Assembly: GCA_903915655.1 (NCBI GenBank)
Contig: CAIWTU010000160.1
Location: 1-58,473 of the forward strand
Reading direction: 5' to 3'
DNA from: an uncultured Geobacter sp.
GTDB taxonomy: Bacteria > Desulfobacterota > Desulfuromonadia > Geobacterales > Geobacteraceae
Length of the DNA stretch: 58,473 bases
Each line of letters starts with the position of its first letter. The stretch's first letter is position 1. This document shows, one piece after another, positions 35,125 to 46,250 of this stretch. The translations under genes were made by a program, and so were the position numbers. A model generated the notes under the pieces. It made no database searches, was not told where the DNA came from, and saw only the letters and a list, made by a program, of their open reading frames with translations.

Positions 35125-37407
35125 ATGAACAGAGACGATGAAAACTCATCTGAAGTGATTTGCATTACGCTTTCCGGACAGCCAGGCGGGAAAAAGGATC
35201 CGGCTGCTACCTCGGGTCGCCGGAAGGGGAAACGGGGAGCTACGCCGCCGTCGAGTGGAGGAAAAGCTCCTGACTCCCTGACTGAAATAACCGACCTCTC
35301 GTCTCCGGAGCTCTATCTGAACCGCGAGTTGACTTGGCTTGCGTTCAACCGTAGGGTTCTGCATGAAGCCGAGGATGAGCGGACTCCACTGCTGGAGCGG
35401 GTCAAATTCACCGCTATAGTCAGTAACAACCTCGACGAGTTTTTCATGAAGCGGATCGGGGGACTGAAGCAGCAGGTTGGAGCCGGGATCCGGACCCTTA
35501 CCGTGGATGGACGTACCCCGAAACAGCAGATAGATGAGAGCTATGCTTTGGTGCGCCGGCTTGAGGGGTCAAAAGAACAGCTTTTTCCGGGGCTTCTTGC
35601 GCTGCTTCGGGAAAAGGGGATTTTCCTGCTCCCCTTTGGCGAGCTGACGGCAAAAGAAAAGAAAAGCCTGCGACAGTTCTACCTCCGCAACATTTTCCCT
35701 TTGATTACGCCGCAATCGATGGACCCGGCGCACCCGTTTCCGTTTATCTCCAATCTTTCCCTCAACCTGCTCGTCACGCTCAGGTATCCCAGGGTCAAGG
35801 AGGTTTCGCTGGCCCGGGTGAAAGTCCCGGTCGGCGCCGGAATACCCCGTTTTATAAGGGTAGGGGCTGCTGACCGTTTTGTCCTCATCGAGGATCTGAT
35901 GCGGGCCAATCTGGATATGCTGTTCCCAGGAATGCGGGTCGTATCGAGTGAATTTTTTCGGGTGACCCGTAATGCCAATACGGAAAAAAACGAGGAACAG
36001 GCGGATGACCTCCTCTCGATGATCGAATCGGAGCTGCAAGACAGAAAATTCGCACCGATCGTGCGACTGGAGATTATGAAAGGGATGGAGGGGGGGCATC
36101 GGGGCATGCTGGCGGCAGAGTTGGCTCTGGATGAAACGGCGGATGTCTTCGAAGTGGATGGCCTGATGGCAATGCGTGACCTGTTTGAGATCGCCTCCCT
36201 AGACTACCCGGAGCTGCACGACCCGCCCCATCATCCGATAGACCATCCCAAGCTGCAGAGCCCCCGCAATATTTTCCATATTATAAGGGAAGCAGGTTCG
36301 ATCCTCCTGCAGCATCCTTACGAGTCGTTCTCCACATCGGTTGAGAGATTACTTCAGGAGGCGGGAGATGATCCCAAGGTCCGCGCCATAAAGATGACCC
36401 TTTATCGAACCTCCACCGAAAGCAGGATCGTAGATCATCTCATCCATGCCGCACAGAACGGTAAACAGGTTGCCGTGGTGGTGGAGCTAAAGGCGCGTTT
36501 TGATGAAGCGGCGAACATCCGTCTCGCAACACGGATGGAAGAAGCCGGGATCCATGTCACTTATGGGGTTGTCGGGTTGAAGACCCACTGTAAGGTGATT
36601 CTGGTGGTTCGCCAGGATTATGATGGACTGAGACGCTATGTTCACATAGGGACAGGTAACTACCATTCAGTGACGGCACGCATCTATACCGACCTGGGGT
36701 TGCTGACCAGCGATGACGGGGTTGGCCAGGATGCTACGGAGCTTTTCAATTACCTGACGACCGGATACACGCCGAAGCGGAGGTACGAGAAATTACTTCC
36801 TGCGCCCAAGGTCCTGAAAAAGAGGCTCCTTGCCGGGATTGCCCATGAGATGAAACTTCATTCGGAGAAAAAACCTGGCCACATACAGTTCAAGATGAAC
36901 GCCCTGGAGGATGCCGATATTGTACGGGCGCTCTACCAGGCGTCACAGTCGGGCGTCACTGTTGACCTTATTATTCGCGATACCTGCCGGATTCGCCCCG
37001 GGCTACCGGGTGTTTCGGAGAATATCCGGGTGGTCAGCATCGTGGGACGATTCCTCGAGCATCCACGTATCTATTATTTCCGCAACGGCGGCAAGGAGCA
37101 GTACCTGATAGGTTCTGCCGATGCCATGAAGCGAAACCTTGAGGCCAGAGTGGAAGTGGTCGTGCCGGTGGAAGATCTGAGGCTGCGTGCGGAGATCCGT
37201 ACGTTGCTCAACGTGCAATTGCACGATGTGCGCAGCGCCTGGGATATGCAGCCCGACGGAACCTATCTCCAGCGCAGACCCGCCGAGGGGCAGGATATTC
37301 GTGGGAGCCATGAAATACTTATTGACCTTGCCGAGAAAAAAATGAAAAGGTTGTCCAAGCTGAAAAAAAGAAAAGTGAAGGGGCCGGGGGGGAGAAACCT
37401 CCGCTAG
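35125..37407 (+). CDS. ppk1: Polyphosphate kinase Ppk1
   Basis: A 760-residue enzyme that makes polyphosphate reversibly from ATP. After an unconserved basic, low-complexity N-terminus (~50 residues), the family block ELYLNRELTWLAFNRRVLHEA begins. The two phospholipase-D-like catalytic domains show IKMTLYRTSTES, VVELKARFDEAANI, the histidine-bearing VHIGTGNYHSVTARIYTD and FLEHPRIYYFRNGG. The C-terminal lysine-rich tail is not conserved. ATG 35125 has a GGGGTAATA upstream; a later start would cut the N-terminal tail only. The gene ends 17 bp before pepN. Confidence 0.96.
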   Translation: MNRDDENSSEVICITLSGQPGGKKDPAATSGRRKGKRGATPPSSGGKAPDSLTEITDLSSPELYLNRELTWLAFNRRVLHEAEDERTPLLERVKFTAIVSNNLDEFFMKRIGGLKQQVGAGIRTLTVDGRTPKQQIDESYALVRRLEGSKEQLFPGLLALLREKGIFLLPFGELTAKEKKSLRQFYLRNIFPLITPQSMDPAHPFPFISNLSLNLLVTLRYPRVKEVSLARVKVPVGAGIPRFIRVGAADRFVLIEDLMRANLDMLFPGMRVVSSEFFRVTRNANTEKNEEQADDLLSMIESELQDRKFAPIVRLEIMKGMEGGHRGMLAAELALDETADVFEVDGLMAMRDLFEIASLDYPELHDPPHHPIDHPKLQSPRNIFHIIREAGSILLQHPYESFSTSVERLLQEAGDDPKVRAIKMTLYRTSTESRIVDHLIHAAQNGKQVAVVVELKARFDEAANIRLATRMEEAGIHVTYGVVGLKTHCKVILVVRQDYDGLRRYVHIGTGNYHSVTARIYTDLGLLTSDDGVGQDATELFNYLTTGYTPKRRYEKLLPAPKVLKKRLLAGIAHEMKLHSEKKPGHIQFKMNALEDADIVRALYQASQSGVTVDLIIRDTCRIRPGLPGVSENIRVVSIVGRFLEHPRIYYFRNGGKEQYLIGSADAMKRNLEARVEVVVPVEDLRLRAEIRTLLNVQLHDVRSAWDMQPDGTYLQRRPAEGQDIRGSHEILIDLAEKKMKRLSKLKKRKVKGPGGRNLR

Positions 37408-37424
37408 TTCCCATTGGGGATTCA

Positions 37425-40094
37425 ATGCAGCAGGAAAAACAGCAGACGACCTACAGGAAGGACTACAACCCTTCCTCTTATCTTATCGAGAATGTGGAAT
37501 TACGCTTCGAGCTGGGGGAAGAATCGACTTTGGTAAGGTCCCGCCTTGCCATTAAAGCCTCCATAGACCGGGCGGAGGAGATTCGGCCGTTATTGCTTGT
37601 CGGTAGAGACCTTATCCTCAAGTCAGTTTCCCTGGACGGGATAACTATAGGCTCGGAGCGGTACGTCCTGAACGACGAGACGCTGACGATTCCAGATCCC
37701 CCCGATAGCTTCATTCTGGAGATCGAGACGGAAATCAGACCAGAGGAAAACAGTTCCCTGGAGGGGCTGTACAAATCGAGCGGCAATTTCTGTACCCAGT
37801 GCGAGGCGGAAGGCTTTCGTAAAATCACCTACTTCATCGACCGGCCTGATGTAATGGCTTCCTATACCACCACCATAGTGGCCGATAGGTCCCGCTACCC
37901 GGTGCTGTTGTCAAACGGCAATCTGGTCGCGAGGGGAGATCTGAAAGATGGGACACATTTTGCCACATGGGTCGATCCGTTCCGCAAACCCTGTTACCTC
38001 TTTGCACTGGTTGCGGGAGATCTTGCCGCTGTTGAGGAGGGCTTCGTCACCTGCTCGGGGCGCTACATCACCTTGCAGATATATGTTCAGCCGCACAACA
38101 TCAACAGGTGCGATCATGCTATCCGTTCGCTCAAAAAGGCCATGCAGTGGGATGAAGAGGTTTTTGGCCGTGAATATGATCTCGACACCTACATGATATT
38201 TGCGGCCGATGATTTCAACTTCGGGGCGATGGAAAATAAAGGTCTCAATATATTCAACTCGAAGTACGTTCTGGCCAGCCCGGAAATGGCCACTGACTCC
38301 GATTTTCAGGCTATTGAAGCGGTGATAGGTCATGAATATTTCCATAACTGGACCGGCAATCGCATCACCTGCCGCGACTGGTTCCAACTCAGCCTGAAGG
38401 AGGGGTTGACGATCTTCCGCGATCAGGAATTTTCGGCAGATATGGAATCTCGCGTGGTAAAGAGGATAGCTGATGTCAGGTTGCTCCGCTCTCAGCAGTT
38501 CAAGGAAGATGCCGGTCCGCTGGCCCATCCCGTGCGACCCGATTCCTATATTGACATAAGCAATTTTTACACCGCTACCGTCTATAACAAGGGGGCCGAG
38601 GTTGTACGGATGATCCGCACCCTGCTCGGGCCGGTCGCTTTCCGCAAGGGGATTGATCTCTATTTTGACAGCTATGACGGAAAAGCGGTTACGGTGGAGG
38701 ATTTTGTCCGTGCAATGGAAGAGGCAAGTGGCGCCGATCTTGGCCAGTTCAGGCTCTGGTACAGCCAGGCCGGCACGCCGAAGCTTACTGCAACTATCTC
38801 TCATGATCCATTTTCAGCTACCTGTACCTTGACCATCAGGCAATCCTGCCAACCGACACTAGGAGAGGCCGATAAGAAGCCGCTGCATATTCCCTTTGCA
38901 GTGGGGCTTCTGGGCGCCGATGGCAAAGATCTCCCCCTCTTTCTGGAAACGGCGGAGTCCGGTTCCGGTTTGACTACGATGGTGTTGGAACTTCGCAATG
39001 AGGTAGAGACCTTCCGCTTTCTGCAGGTTCCTCATAAGCCTGTACCCTCGCTTCTCCGCGGGTTTTCCTCGCCGGTTAACCTCAACGTTCACTATTCGGA
39101 TGCTGAACTGATCTTTCTGCTTGAACATGACAGCGACCCCTTCAACCGCTGGGAAGCCGGACAGCGCTTGGCTTCGCGGACTATCCTCAAACTTGTCGCT
39201 GATTACCGGGAAAACCGTGAATTGGGGATTACCGGTGAATTTACCGCCGCTTTTGCGGGGGTGCTCGCCGACACCGGCCTGGATAATTCTTTTGTGGCCG
39301 AGGCGCTGACCTTGCCATCTGCTGACTACCTTGCCGGATTAATGGATCTGGTCGATGTGGCGGCAATTCACGCTGCGCGGGAGTTTGTCCGTAAGGAGCT
39401 TGCAGGTTCAATGGGGAAAATGTTTCTTGCCGCCTATCGGGCCGCAGCCGAGGAGGGACCGTACTCTCTCGGTGCCGATAGTATCGGACGACGAAGCCTG
39501 AAAAATCTCTCCCTCTCCTACCTGGTGGCCTTGAACGACCAGACCTGCCTTGACTTGGCGTTCACCCAGTTCAGAGAGGCTGACAATATGACCGACACTA
39601 TTGGAGCGCTTGCCCCCCTGACTCTGACCGATTGTCCTGAAAGGGTAGAGGCATTGGCGATTTTTTATGACAAATGGCGGGATGAGCCCCTGGTTATCGA
39701 CAAATGGTTTTCACTCCAGGCGACCTCGCCGTTGCCCGGAACCTTGAACGAAGTCAAGGCTCTGCTGGAACATCCGGCCTTTGAGATTCGCAATCCCAAC
39801 CGTGTCCGGGCGCTTATCGGCGCCTTCTGCCAGAACAATCAGCTTCGATTCCATGACGAAAGCGGGGAGGGGTACCGCTTCCTTGGTGACCAGGTGACAA
39901 GGCTTAACAAAATTAATCCGCAGACGGCAGCCCGTCTGCTGGGATCCTTGAGTAGCTGGCAGCACTACGATCTCCGCCGGCAGGCTTTGATGAAGGCTGA
40001 ATTGGAGAGGATTCTGCGTCTCCCTGACCTGGCTCCGGATCTCTATGAAATAGCTGTAAAAAGTCTTGAAGCAGGCAAGCCTGTCGGCTGTTAG
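37425..40094 (+). CDS. pepN: Aminopeptidase N (M1 family)
   Basis: An 889-residue cytosolic alanyl aminopeptidase. The exopeptidase motif GAMEN (~residue 266) and the zinc site HEYFH with the downstream glutamate in SLKEGLTIFRD (from ~residue 303) are intact. The first strand blocks (TYRKDYNPSSYLIENVEL; GLYKSSGNFCTQCEAEGFR) match the E. coli PepN type, not the shorter eukaryotic-like forms. It follows ppk1 closely and may be co-transcribed with it. Confidence 0.96.
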   Translation: MQQEKQQTTYRKDYNPSSYLIENVELRFELGEESTLVRSRLAIKASIDRAEEIRPLLLVGRDLILKSVSLDGITIGSERYVLNDETLTIPDPPDSFILEIETEIRPEENSSLEGLYKSSGNFCTQCEAEGFRKITYFIDRPDVMASYTTTIVADRSRYPVLLSNGNLVARGDLKDGTHFATWVDPFRKPCYLFALVAGDLAAVEEGFVTCSGRYITLQIYVQPHNINRCDHAIRSLKKAMQWDEEVFGREYDLDTYMIFAADDFNFGAMENKGLNIFNSKYVLASPEMATDSDFQAIEAVIGHEYFHNWTGNRITCRDWFQLSLKEGLTIFRDQEFSADMESRVVKRIADVRLLRSQQFKEDAGPLAHPVRPDSYIDISNFYTATVYNKGAEVVRMIRTLLGPVAFRKGIDLYFDSYDGKAVTVEDFVRAMEEASGADLGQFRLWYSQAGTPKLTATISHDPFSATCTLTIRQSCQPTLGEADKKPLHIPFAVGLLGADGKDLPLFLETAESGSGLTTMVLELRNEVETFRFLQVPHKPVPSLLRGFSSPVNLNVHYSDAELIFLLEHDSDPFNRWEAGQRLASRTILKLVADYRENRELGITGEFTAAFAGVLADTGLDNSFVAEALTLPSADYLAGLMDLVDVAAIHAAREFVRKELAGSMGKMFLAAYRAAAEEGPYSLGADSIGRRSLKNLSLSYLVALNDQTCLDLAFTQFREADNMTDTIGALAPLTLTDCPERVEALAIFYDKWRDEPLVIDKWFSLQATSPLPGTLNEVKALLEHPAFEIRNPNRVRALIGAFCQNNQLRFHDESGEGYRFLGDQVTRLNKINPQTAARLLGSLSSWQHYDLRRQALMKAELERILRLPDLAPDLYEIAVKSLEAGKPVGC

Positions 40095-40146
40095 GCATGA
40101 AGAGCCTGAATTCCGTAGCGGTTTAATAAAGAGATCGGAGATTTCC

Positions 40147-40446
40147 ATGGATCTGAAAAAAGGGCTTATGTTGCTGGTGCAGGATCATATCGAGGAGCAA
40201 GAAAGGGATCCGCAAATGTTGAGGCTACCGGAAATAGCCGCGCTGCTGGATGGGAATTCAGCGGAGGGTGTTCACGGTGAACTTTTGCCGGAGTCTGCCG
40301 TCCAGTTGATAATGGCCAGACTGAAAGAACTCGGTCTCCTGGAAAAGGCTGAAAGTTGTTTGGAAAAGCTGGAAGAGAATACGCTTTTAGAGGAAACGAG
40401 TCTGTATGCTATTATGGTAGACTTGGGCGCAATGGATTGGGAATAA
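40147..40446 (+). CDS. Small conserved-looking protein of unknown function
   Basis: A 99-residue acidic, helix-rich protein that I do not recognise. The start at 40147 has GGAG at a good distance; the open frame extends back to 40066 into pepN but lacks a site there. No metal, nucleotide or membrane motif is visible; the C-terminal half is Glu/Leu-rich (LEKAESCLEKLEENTLLEE). It lies 52 bp after pepN and just before the HD-GYP gene. Confidence 0.65.
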   Translation: MDLKKGLMLLVQDHIEEQERDPQMLRLPEIAALLDGNSAEGVHGELLPESAVQLIMARLKELGLLEKAESCLEKLEENTLLEETSLYAIMVDLGAMDWE

Positions 40447-40499
40447 ACTGTCTGGCGATCCTCCGCTTTATTGACTTCAAATCTACTCCATGATGTCGG

Positions 40500-41870
40500 G
40501 TGTTGAAAAAAATGAGAAATGCAACTCAGCAGGAAGCGCACCGAATGGCAATGCTCCTGAGCAGTTCGGTAAAGTCAATCGGGTTTTATCCTCCGGCCCA
40601 CCAGGCGGTGAAGCAGCCATTGGAGGAGCTTGCGGCTCTCTTCGAAGAGCTGTTGCTGGAGAAAAATGAAATATATTTCGGTATTGTGGAGGATGTATTT
40701 TTCCTTGAAGATCATATTTTTGTTGCCCCCGGCACCGGGGTGTCTGAGTTGGCCAAGCGGCTTATTCAGAAAGGTATAGATGCCGTAACAGTGGTCAGGG
40801 GAGTATCTTTCGATGAATTGTTCCACCTTGTTTCTCTGTTGGCCCGCAAGGAGACAAATGCCGCTAATCTGCCGGAAAAGTTTAAAAGTCTCGGCATCGT
40901 CAACATTCGGCTCGGCATTGAACAGAAGGTGTCAGAGGGTGATCCGGATCTTCCTTCCCTTCAGGCATACAACGATGCGCTACATGCCGTAAGTGGGGTG
41001 ATGAGAGAAATTGAAAACGGGAGGATACCTGGCAGTGAGAAGATTAATGCCGTTGTGGACGACATGGTTTCGCTGGCAATCAAGGATCATACGACCCTTA
41101 TTGGCCTTTCCCTGATCAAGGATTATGATAATTATACCTTTAATCACTCGGTAAATGTCGGAATCCTTGCCCTCTCCCTTGGGGTTCACCTCGGGATGGA
41201 TCCTGAGACGCTTAGAGTGATCAATACCGCCGGGCTTCTCCATGATATCGGTAAAATCCAGATTGACATATCTCTTCTGAATAAACCTGGCAAACTTTCT
41301 GCTCTGGAATATGAGGTGATGAAAAAGCATTCCGAAGCCGGTGCAGAAATGGTAAGTAAAATGGAAGGGGTAAGCCGACAGGTCATCGATGCGGTGCTTG
41401 GGCACCATATAAAGTTCAATCGCCAAGGTTATCCGGAGTGGGCCAGGGACCGGATTTTCGGGATCATCTCCGATATTATAGCCGTGGCAGATTGCTATGA
41501 CGCAATGACTACCCTCCGTTCGTACAATGTTCCCATGTCGCCGAAAGTCGCGATAGATAGTATCCTTCGCCTTTGCGGGACAACCCTCGAGGCGGGTCTC
41601 GGTCAAAAGTTTGTTGAGATGATGGGCAGATACCCGGTTGGCACCCTGGTAAGGCTTGACACCAATGAAATTGCCGTGGTGCTTAAGCCGAATTGTGCCG
41701 ACCTGGAGGCTCCAGTTGTGAAGGTTGTTATCGACCCCCAGGGAAATAGTTTGCCGGTGCCAAGAAAAGAAAATCTCTTGCGGAGTGACGGTACGCGCTA
41801 TGCGTCCATTGTAGCGACAGTCGACCCGTTATTGAAAAACATCGATATCACTGCTTGTGTCACCCGATGA
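40500..41870 (+). CDS. HD-GYP domain protein with divergent GYP motif
   Basis: A 456-residue protein. Residues ~1-170 form an unrecognised N-terminal sensory region without membrane segments. The HD-GYP domain follows, with H in FNHSVNVG, the HD pair in LLHDIGKIQ, H in KKHSEAG, HH in LGHHIKFNRQGYP and D in VADCYDAMT. The usual HHExxDGxGYP reads HHIKFNRQGYP, so E, D and G of the signature are changed, while the metal-ligand histidines and aspartates remain. It may degrade c-di-GMP or another cyclic nucleotide, or only bind it. Start could be GTG 40500 or ATG 40512; neither has a good site. Confidence 0.88.
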   Translation: MLKKMRNATQQEAHRMAMLLSSSVKSIGFYPPAHQAVKQPLEELAALFEELLLEKNEIYFGIVEDVFFLEDHIFVAPGTGVSELAKRLIQKGIDAVTVVRGVSFDELFHLVSLLARKETNAANLPEKFKSLGIVNIRLGIEQKVSEGDPDLPSLQAYNDALHAVSGVMREIENGRIPGSEKINAVVDDMVSLAIKDHTTLIGLSLIKDYDNYTFNHSVNVGILALSLGVHLGMDPETLRVINTAGLLHDIGKIQIDISLLNKPGKLSALEYEVMKKHSEAGAEMVSKMEGVSRQVIDAVLGHHIKFNRQGYPEWARDRIFGIISDIIAVADCYDAMTTLRSYNVPMSPKVAIDSILRLCGTTLEAGLGQKFVEMMGRYPVGTLVRLDTNEIAVVLKPNCADLEAPVVKVVIDPQGNSLPVPRKENLLRSDGTRYASIVATVDPLLKNIDITACVTR

Positions 41871-41971
41871 TTTCTGAGAGGGAAGCGAAGTTCAGGGTAC
41901 AATCCTGTTTTAAAATGGTTGTTTTTGTGGTAGCATGACGGGTAATTATCAACTGCACGAGGTAAGTAAAC

Positions 41972-42181
41972 ATGCTTAATACGAAGAAAGTCAGTCACCC
42001 GGTCAACGAGGAAGAGCTGCAGAGGGTCAAAGATCTTGACTGGGGCACCTATTACAAAAAATATCCGACCGAGGAGTCAAGCCAGCTTATGAACTGCCCC
42101 AATTGCGGTGTCATTCTGGTCCCACGTGCGGGTGAAAGCGAAATTACCTGTTACGGCTGCGGGGAAAAAATCACCCTATAG
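41972..42181 (+). CDS. Mini zinc-ribbon protein
   Basis: A 69-residue protein with a C-terminal zinc ribbon, CPNCG and CYGCG, separated by about 18 residues. The N-terminal half (EELQRVKDLDWGTYYKKYP) is helical and charged. ATG 41972 follows an AGGTAAG site. The function is unknown; such mini zinc ribbons often bind nucleic acids or a protein partner. A strong hairpin follows the gene. Confidence 0.8.
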   Translation: MLNTKKVSHPVNEEELQRVKDLDWGTYYKKYPTEESSQLMNCPNCGVILVPRAGESEITCYGCGEKITL

Positions 42182-42217
42182 CAATCCAACTTTTATTCGC
42201 CCCCGGTCATCGCAAAA

Positions 42218-42254
42218 CGGGGTGGGGGGAGGTGGGAGAATTTCCCCCACCCCG
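42218..42254. terminator. GC-rich hairpin between convergent genes
   Basis: A 12-bp stem (CGGGGTGGGGG paired with CCCCCACCCCG, 42218-42229 with 42243-42254) lies between the mini zinc-ribbon gene and the convergent trxB. No clear T-run follows, so termination may be weak or Rho-assisted. Confidence 0.5.
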
Positions 42255-42315
42255 AGGTCTTGATCCACCTGTTTTCAAGTTGCTCAAGGCCTCTTCTCTT
42301 TCCCCTGGCGCTTCC

Positions 42316-43269
<954 letters not shown>

Positions 43270-43318
43270 TCAAACCTCCGGTAATTTTATATCGATCTAT
43301 GCTTAACAATCATAGTTA

Positions 43319-44164
43319 TCAACAGGTTGGGGGGTTTTGCACATGGTTGTCCACAGTTCCAGCCGAGAGAGCCCCTCTCTTATCCCGTTCAATTGCGGCA
43401 TAGGCTGAATGCTTGTGGATTGATTCGAAATTTTCCACCTCTACCGAAAACCAGGTAATGTTGTCCATACCGGAAAGTTTCAATGTAGCTTCACGCACGA
43501 TATCCTCAACGAAACGGGGGTTTTCGTAGGCCTGTTCGGTGACGAATTTCTCATCTTCCCGCTTCAGAAGGGAGTAAACCGGGCTGCTGCCGCATTCTTC
43601 GATCAATTCCACCAGGTCTTCTATCCATACGAATTCCAGGTATCGAACCTTGAGAGTAATTATGCTGCGCTGGTTGTGTGCGCCGTAGCGGCTCAGTTCC
43701 TTGCTGCATGGGCAAAGGGAGGTCACCGGAATCTTGATCCCCAGAATGAAGTCGAATTCGGTGGAAAGGCTGGCGATAAACTCGCAGGTATACTCCATCA
43801 GGCTTTCGGCGCCCGAGACAGGCGCCTTTTTTTCTATGAAGTAAGGAAACTCTATCTCCAGGTGGGCGTTGTCGGCCTCCAGTTTTTCCTTCATCCCCTT
43901 AAGGATGATCTCCATGTTGTCAAGGGCGATTTTTTCCCGATACCTGTTCAGTATCTCGATAAAACGGCTCATGTGGGTCCCCTTGAAATGGTGCGGGAGG
44001 TCGACAAACATATTGACCCTGGCCACGGTATGTTGCAGAGAGCGATATTTATCCATCACCACGATGGGGTAGGAGATGTCCTTTACACCGACTTTGTTGA
44101 TGGCGATTTTACGGGTATCGTGTGATTTCTGCACATCGCGCATCTTTTGATCCCGACTCCTCAC
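43319..44164 (-). CDS. folE2: GTP cyclohydrolase FolE2 (GCYH-IB)
   Basis: A 281-residue type IB GTP cyclohydrolase that makes 7,8-dihydroneopterin triphosphate for folate and queuosine. The family start [34 protein letters not shown], the metal-ligand cysteine in [12 protein letters not shown] and the conserved YGAHNQRS block are all visible; the second block [10 protein letters not shown] and [11 protein letters not shown] also fit. GTG 44164 overlaps the queC stop; an ATG follows at 44143. FolE2 supplies the precursor of the pathway in which QueC acts, which fits the pairing. Confidence 0.95.
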   Translation of the reverse strand: MRSRDQKMRDVQKSHDTRKIAINKVGVKDISYPIVVMDKYRSLQHTVARVNMFVDLPHHFKGTHMSRFIEILNRYREKIALDNMEIILKGMKEKLEADNAHLEIEFPYFIEKKAPVSGAESLMEYTCEFIASLSTEFDFILGIKIPVTSLCPCSKELSRYGAHNQRSIITLKVRYLEFVWIEDLVELIEECGSSPVYSLLKREDEKFVTEQAYENPRFVEDIVREATLKLSGMDNITWFSVEVENFESIHKHSAYAAIERDKRGALSAGTVDNHVQNPPTC

Positions 44165-44850
44165 ACCCCACTCCTTACCGTATAGCGGACAGGATCTTCA
44201 ATTCCTGCTTCGGCGAATCCCTTGAGCCTCAGACGGCACGAGTCGCACAGCCCACAGGCGGCTCCCCCCGGCGTCGGGTCATAGCAGGAATGGGTCCGGG
44301 CATAATCTACCCCGAGACCGATACCTTTCCTGATAATCTCTCCTTTTGTAAGATGAATAAGGGGGGTGTGGATGGTGTATCGCCCCCTCCCTTCCGCGGC
44401 TGTTTTTGTGGCGAGGTTTGCCATCTGTTCGTAGGCGGTAATATATTCCGGTCGGCAGTCGGGGTAACCTGAATAATCCAGCGCATTTACCCCGATAAAG
44501 ATATCAAAGGCGCCCAAAACTTCAGCCCATCCCAGGGCAAAAGAGAGAAAGATGGTGTTGCGAGCCGGCACGTAGGTAACTGGAATGTCGTTGCCTACTC
44601 CGTTTTTTGGGACCTCGATGGAGGAAGTAAGCGCGCTGCCCCCAATCTTGCGGAGGTCGAATTCAACAACCAGATGTTCCGATGCTCCAAACAGTTTTGC
44701 GTTTTTCCTTGCCACCAGCAGTTCTGCCTGATGTCTCTGGCCGTAAGAAAAACTGATGGCGTACGGCTTATAGCCTTCTGCTCTGGCTATGGCGAGGCAG
44801 GTGGTTGAATCAACTCCTCCGCTGTAGAGAACGACTGCTACTTTATCCAT
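44161..44850 (-). CDS. queC: 7-cyano-7-deazaguanine synthase QueC
   Basis: A 229-residue ATP-dependent enzyme of queuosine synthesis. The PP-loop [50 protein letters not shown] and the C-terminal zinc site cysteines ([18 protein letters not shown]) are all intact. Its last codons lie in a GGGGTGTGAGG sequence resembling the GGGTGAG repeat in cbiD and overlap the folE2 start. Confidence 0.96.
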   Translation of the reverse strand: MDKVAVVLYSGGVDSTTCLAIARAEGYKPYAISFSYGQRHQAELLVARKNAKLFGASEHLVVEFDLRKIGGSALTSSIEVPKNGVGNDIPVTYVPARNTIFLSFALGWAEVLGAFDIFIGVNALDYSGYPDCRPEYITAYEQMANLATKTAAEGRGRYTIHTPLIHLTKGEIIRKGIGLGVDYARTHSCYDPTPGGAACGLCDSCRLRLKGFAEAGIEDPVRYTVRSGV

Positions 44851-44942
44851 TTTGGACCTCTCTGGTCGACTGCTTGTATCATCCAGCCTGTTTAAATCAG
44901 ACCGTTACAAAAAATATATCAAAGTAGGGCTCTGTCCCCATT

Positions 44943-46250
44943 TCAGGCCGGCTTGGTTTCTCCGGACGGCTTCTTTTTTCGTGGCCGGTGGCTCTTGACC
45001 GGAGTTTCAAAGCTCTTTTCACCACGCCTTCCCGGTGGTTTCCCGTGCGGTTTTGCCGACAGCCTCGGCCTTGGTTTCGACCGCTTGTAATCATGAACCA
45101 GCAGGTCATCATCCGCCCACTCAACGGGAATTTTTTGCCTGGCATATTCTTCGATCGCTTCCAGATAAAAGGCCCCTTCCTCATCCGCCAGGGAAATGGC
45201 CTTTCCTTCGGCGCCCGCACGGGCGGTGCGGCCGATCCGGTGGACATAATCCTCTGCGTCTTGGGGAATATCGTAATTGATAACGTGGGAGACCCCCTCT
45301 ATATGGAGCCCCCGGGAGGCAACATCGGTGGCGATCAGGATAGACAGATTCCCCTCCTTGAAATCTTCCAGGATTCGGAGCCGCTTTTTCTGCTCCACAT
45401 CGCCGGAAATAACCTTGCAGGGAAAATCGTTTGCATTCAGTCTGTCGTAGAGGAACTCTCCCTCCCGCTTGGTATTGATGAAGATCATCGTCCTGGCCAT
45501 TCCCTCTCTGCGGAGGAGGCCGAGGAGGAGAGGGAACTTTTCCTTATTTGCAACATGGTAGAGAATCTGTGTGACACGTTCTGCCGTCATCTGCTCGGGA
45601 GTGACCGAGATCTTTTCCGGGGCGTTCATGAATTCGTAAGCGAGTTCCATTACCCGCCGGCTCAGGGTAGCGGAAAACATCATGTTTTGTCGCCTCTCAA
45701 AAGAAGGGAGGCGCCGCAGGATGAAGCGGAGGTCAGCAATGAAACCCATATCGAACATCCTGTCGGCCTCATCTATGACGAGCGATTCTATGTTTTTAAG
45801 GCTGTATACGTTTTGTTTCAGGTAATCTATCAGACGACCGGGTGTGCCGACAACGATGTCCACCCCCTCTTTCAGGGCGTCCCGTTGTTTCATGTAATCA
45901 ACTCCGCCATAGATCGCCTGAATGTTGAATCCGGCATCTCTCCCGAGCATCTGGGCATCTTTTTCTATCTGTACCACGAGTTCGCGGGTCGGAGCCAGGA
46001 TGAGAGCCCGGGGATGTTTCTCTTTGGCATCTTTTCCGGTTTTCAGGAGCCTGGCAAAAATGGCGATCAGGAAGGCGGCGGTCTTGCCGGTTCCAGTCTG
46101 GGCCTGTCCGGCAACGTCTTTTCCCGCCAGAGCGAGAGGGAGGGTCTTTGCTTGAATGGGGGTGCAGTCGGTAAAACCGGTCGCAGCAATCCCCTGTAAA
46201 ACAGATTCCGGAATATCCAGTTCAGTGAATTTCATAGTTATAATTTCCAA
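44943..46250 (-). CDS. DEAD-box RNA helicase of RhlE/RhlB type
   Basis: A 435-residue ATP-dependent RNA helicase. Motifs in order: Q motif (ATGFTDCTPIQAKTLPLAL), I AQTGTGKTAAF, Ia PTRELVVQ, II IDEADRM, III SATLS, and VI HRIGRTARAG. After ~residue 385 a basic tail (RPRLSAKPHGKPPGRRG and more K/R) probably contacts RNA, as in RhlE. Start ATG 46250; a start 6 residues on (MKFTELDIPE) is also possible and has no better site. The helicase is divergent from trmB. Confidence 0.95.
   Translation of the reverse strand: MEIITMKFTELDIPESVLQGIAATGFTDCTPIQAKTLPLALAGKDVAGQAQTGTGKTAAFLIAIFARLLKTGKDAKEKHPRALILAPTRELVVQIEKDAQMLGRDAGFNIQAIYGGVDYMKQRDALKEGVDIVVGTPGRLIDYLKQNVYSLKNIESLVIDEADRMFDMGFIADLRFILRRLPSFERRQNMMFSATLSRRVMELAYEFMNAPEKISVTPEQMTAERVTQILYHVANKEKFPLLLGLLRREGMARTMIFINTKREGEFLYDRLNANDFPCKVISGDVEQKKRLRILEDFKEGNLSILIATDVASRGLHIEGVSHVINYDIPQDAEDYVHRIGRTARAGAEGKAISLADEEGAFYLEAIEEYARQKIPVEWADDDLLVHDYKRSKPRPRLSAKPHGKPPGRRGEKSFETPVKSHRPRKKKPSGETKPA

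Noticed and set aside
37911-38804. 297-codon minus-strand frame within pepN
   Set aside because: It overlaps the GAMEN and HExxH region of a clear aminopeptidase and has no recognisable domain.
44988-46199. 403-codon plus-strand frame opposite the DEAD-box helicase
   Set aside because: The minus strand has all helicase motifs in order; the plus frame shows no family pattern and is a shadow.
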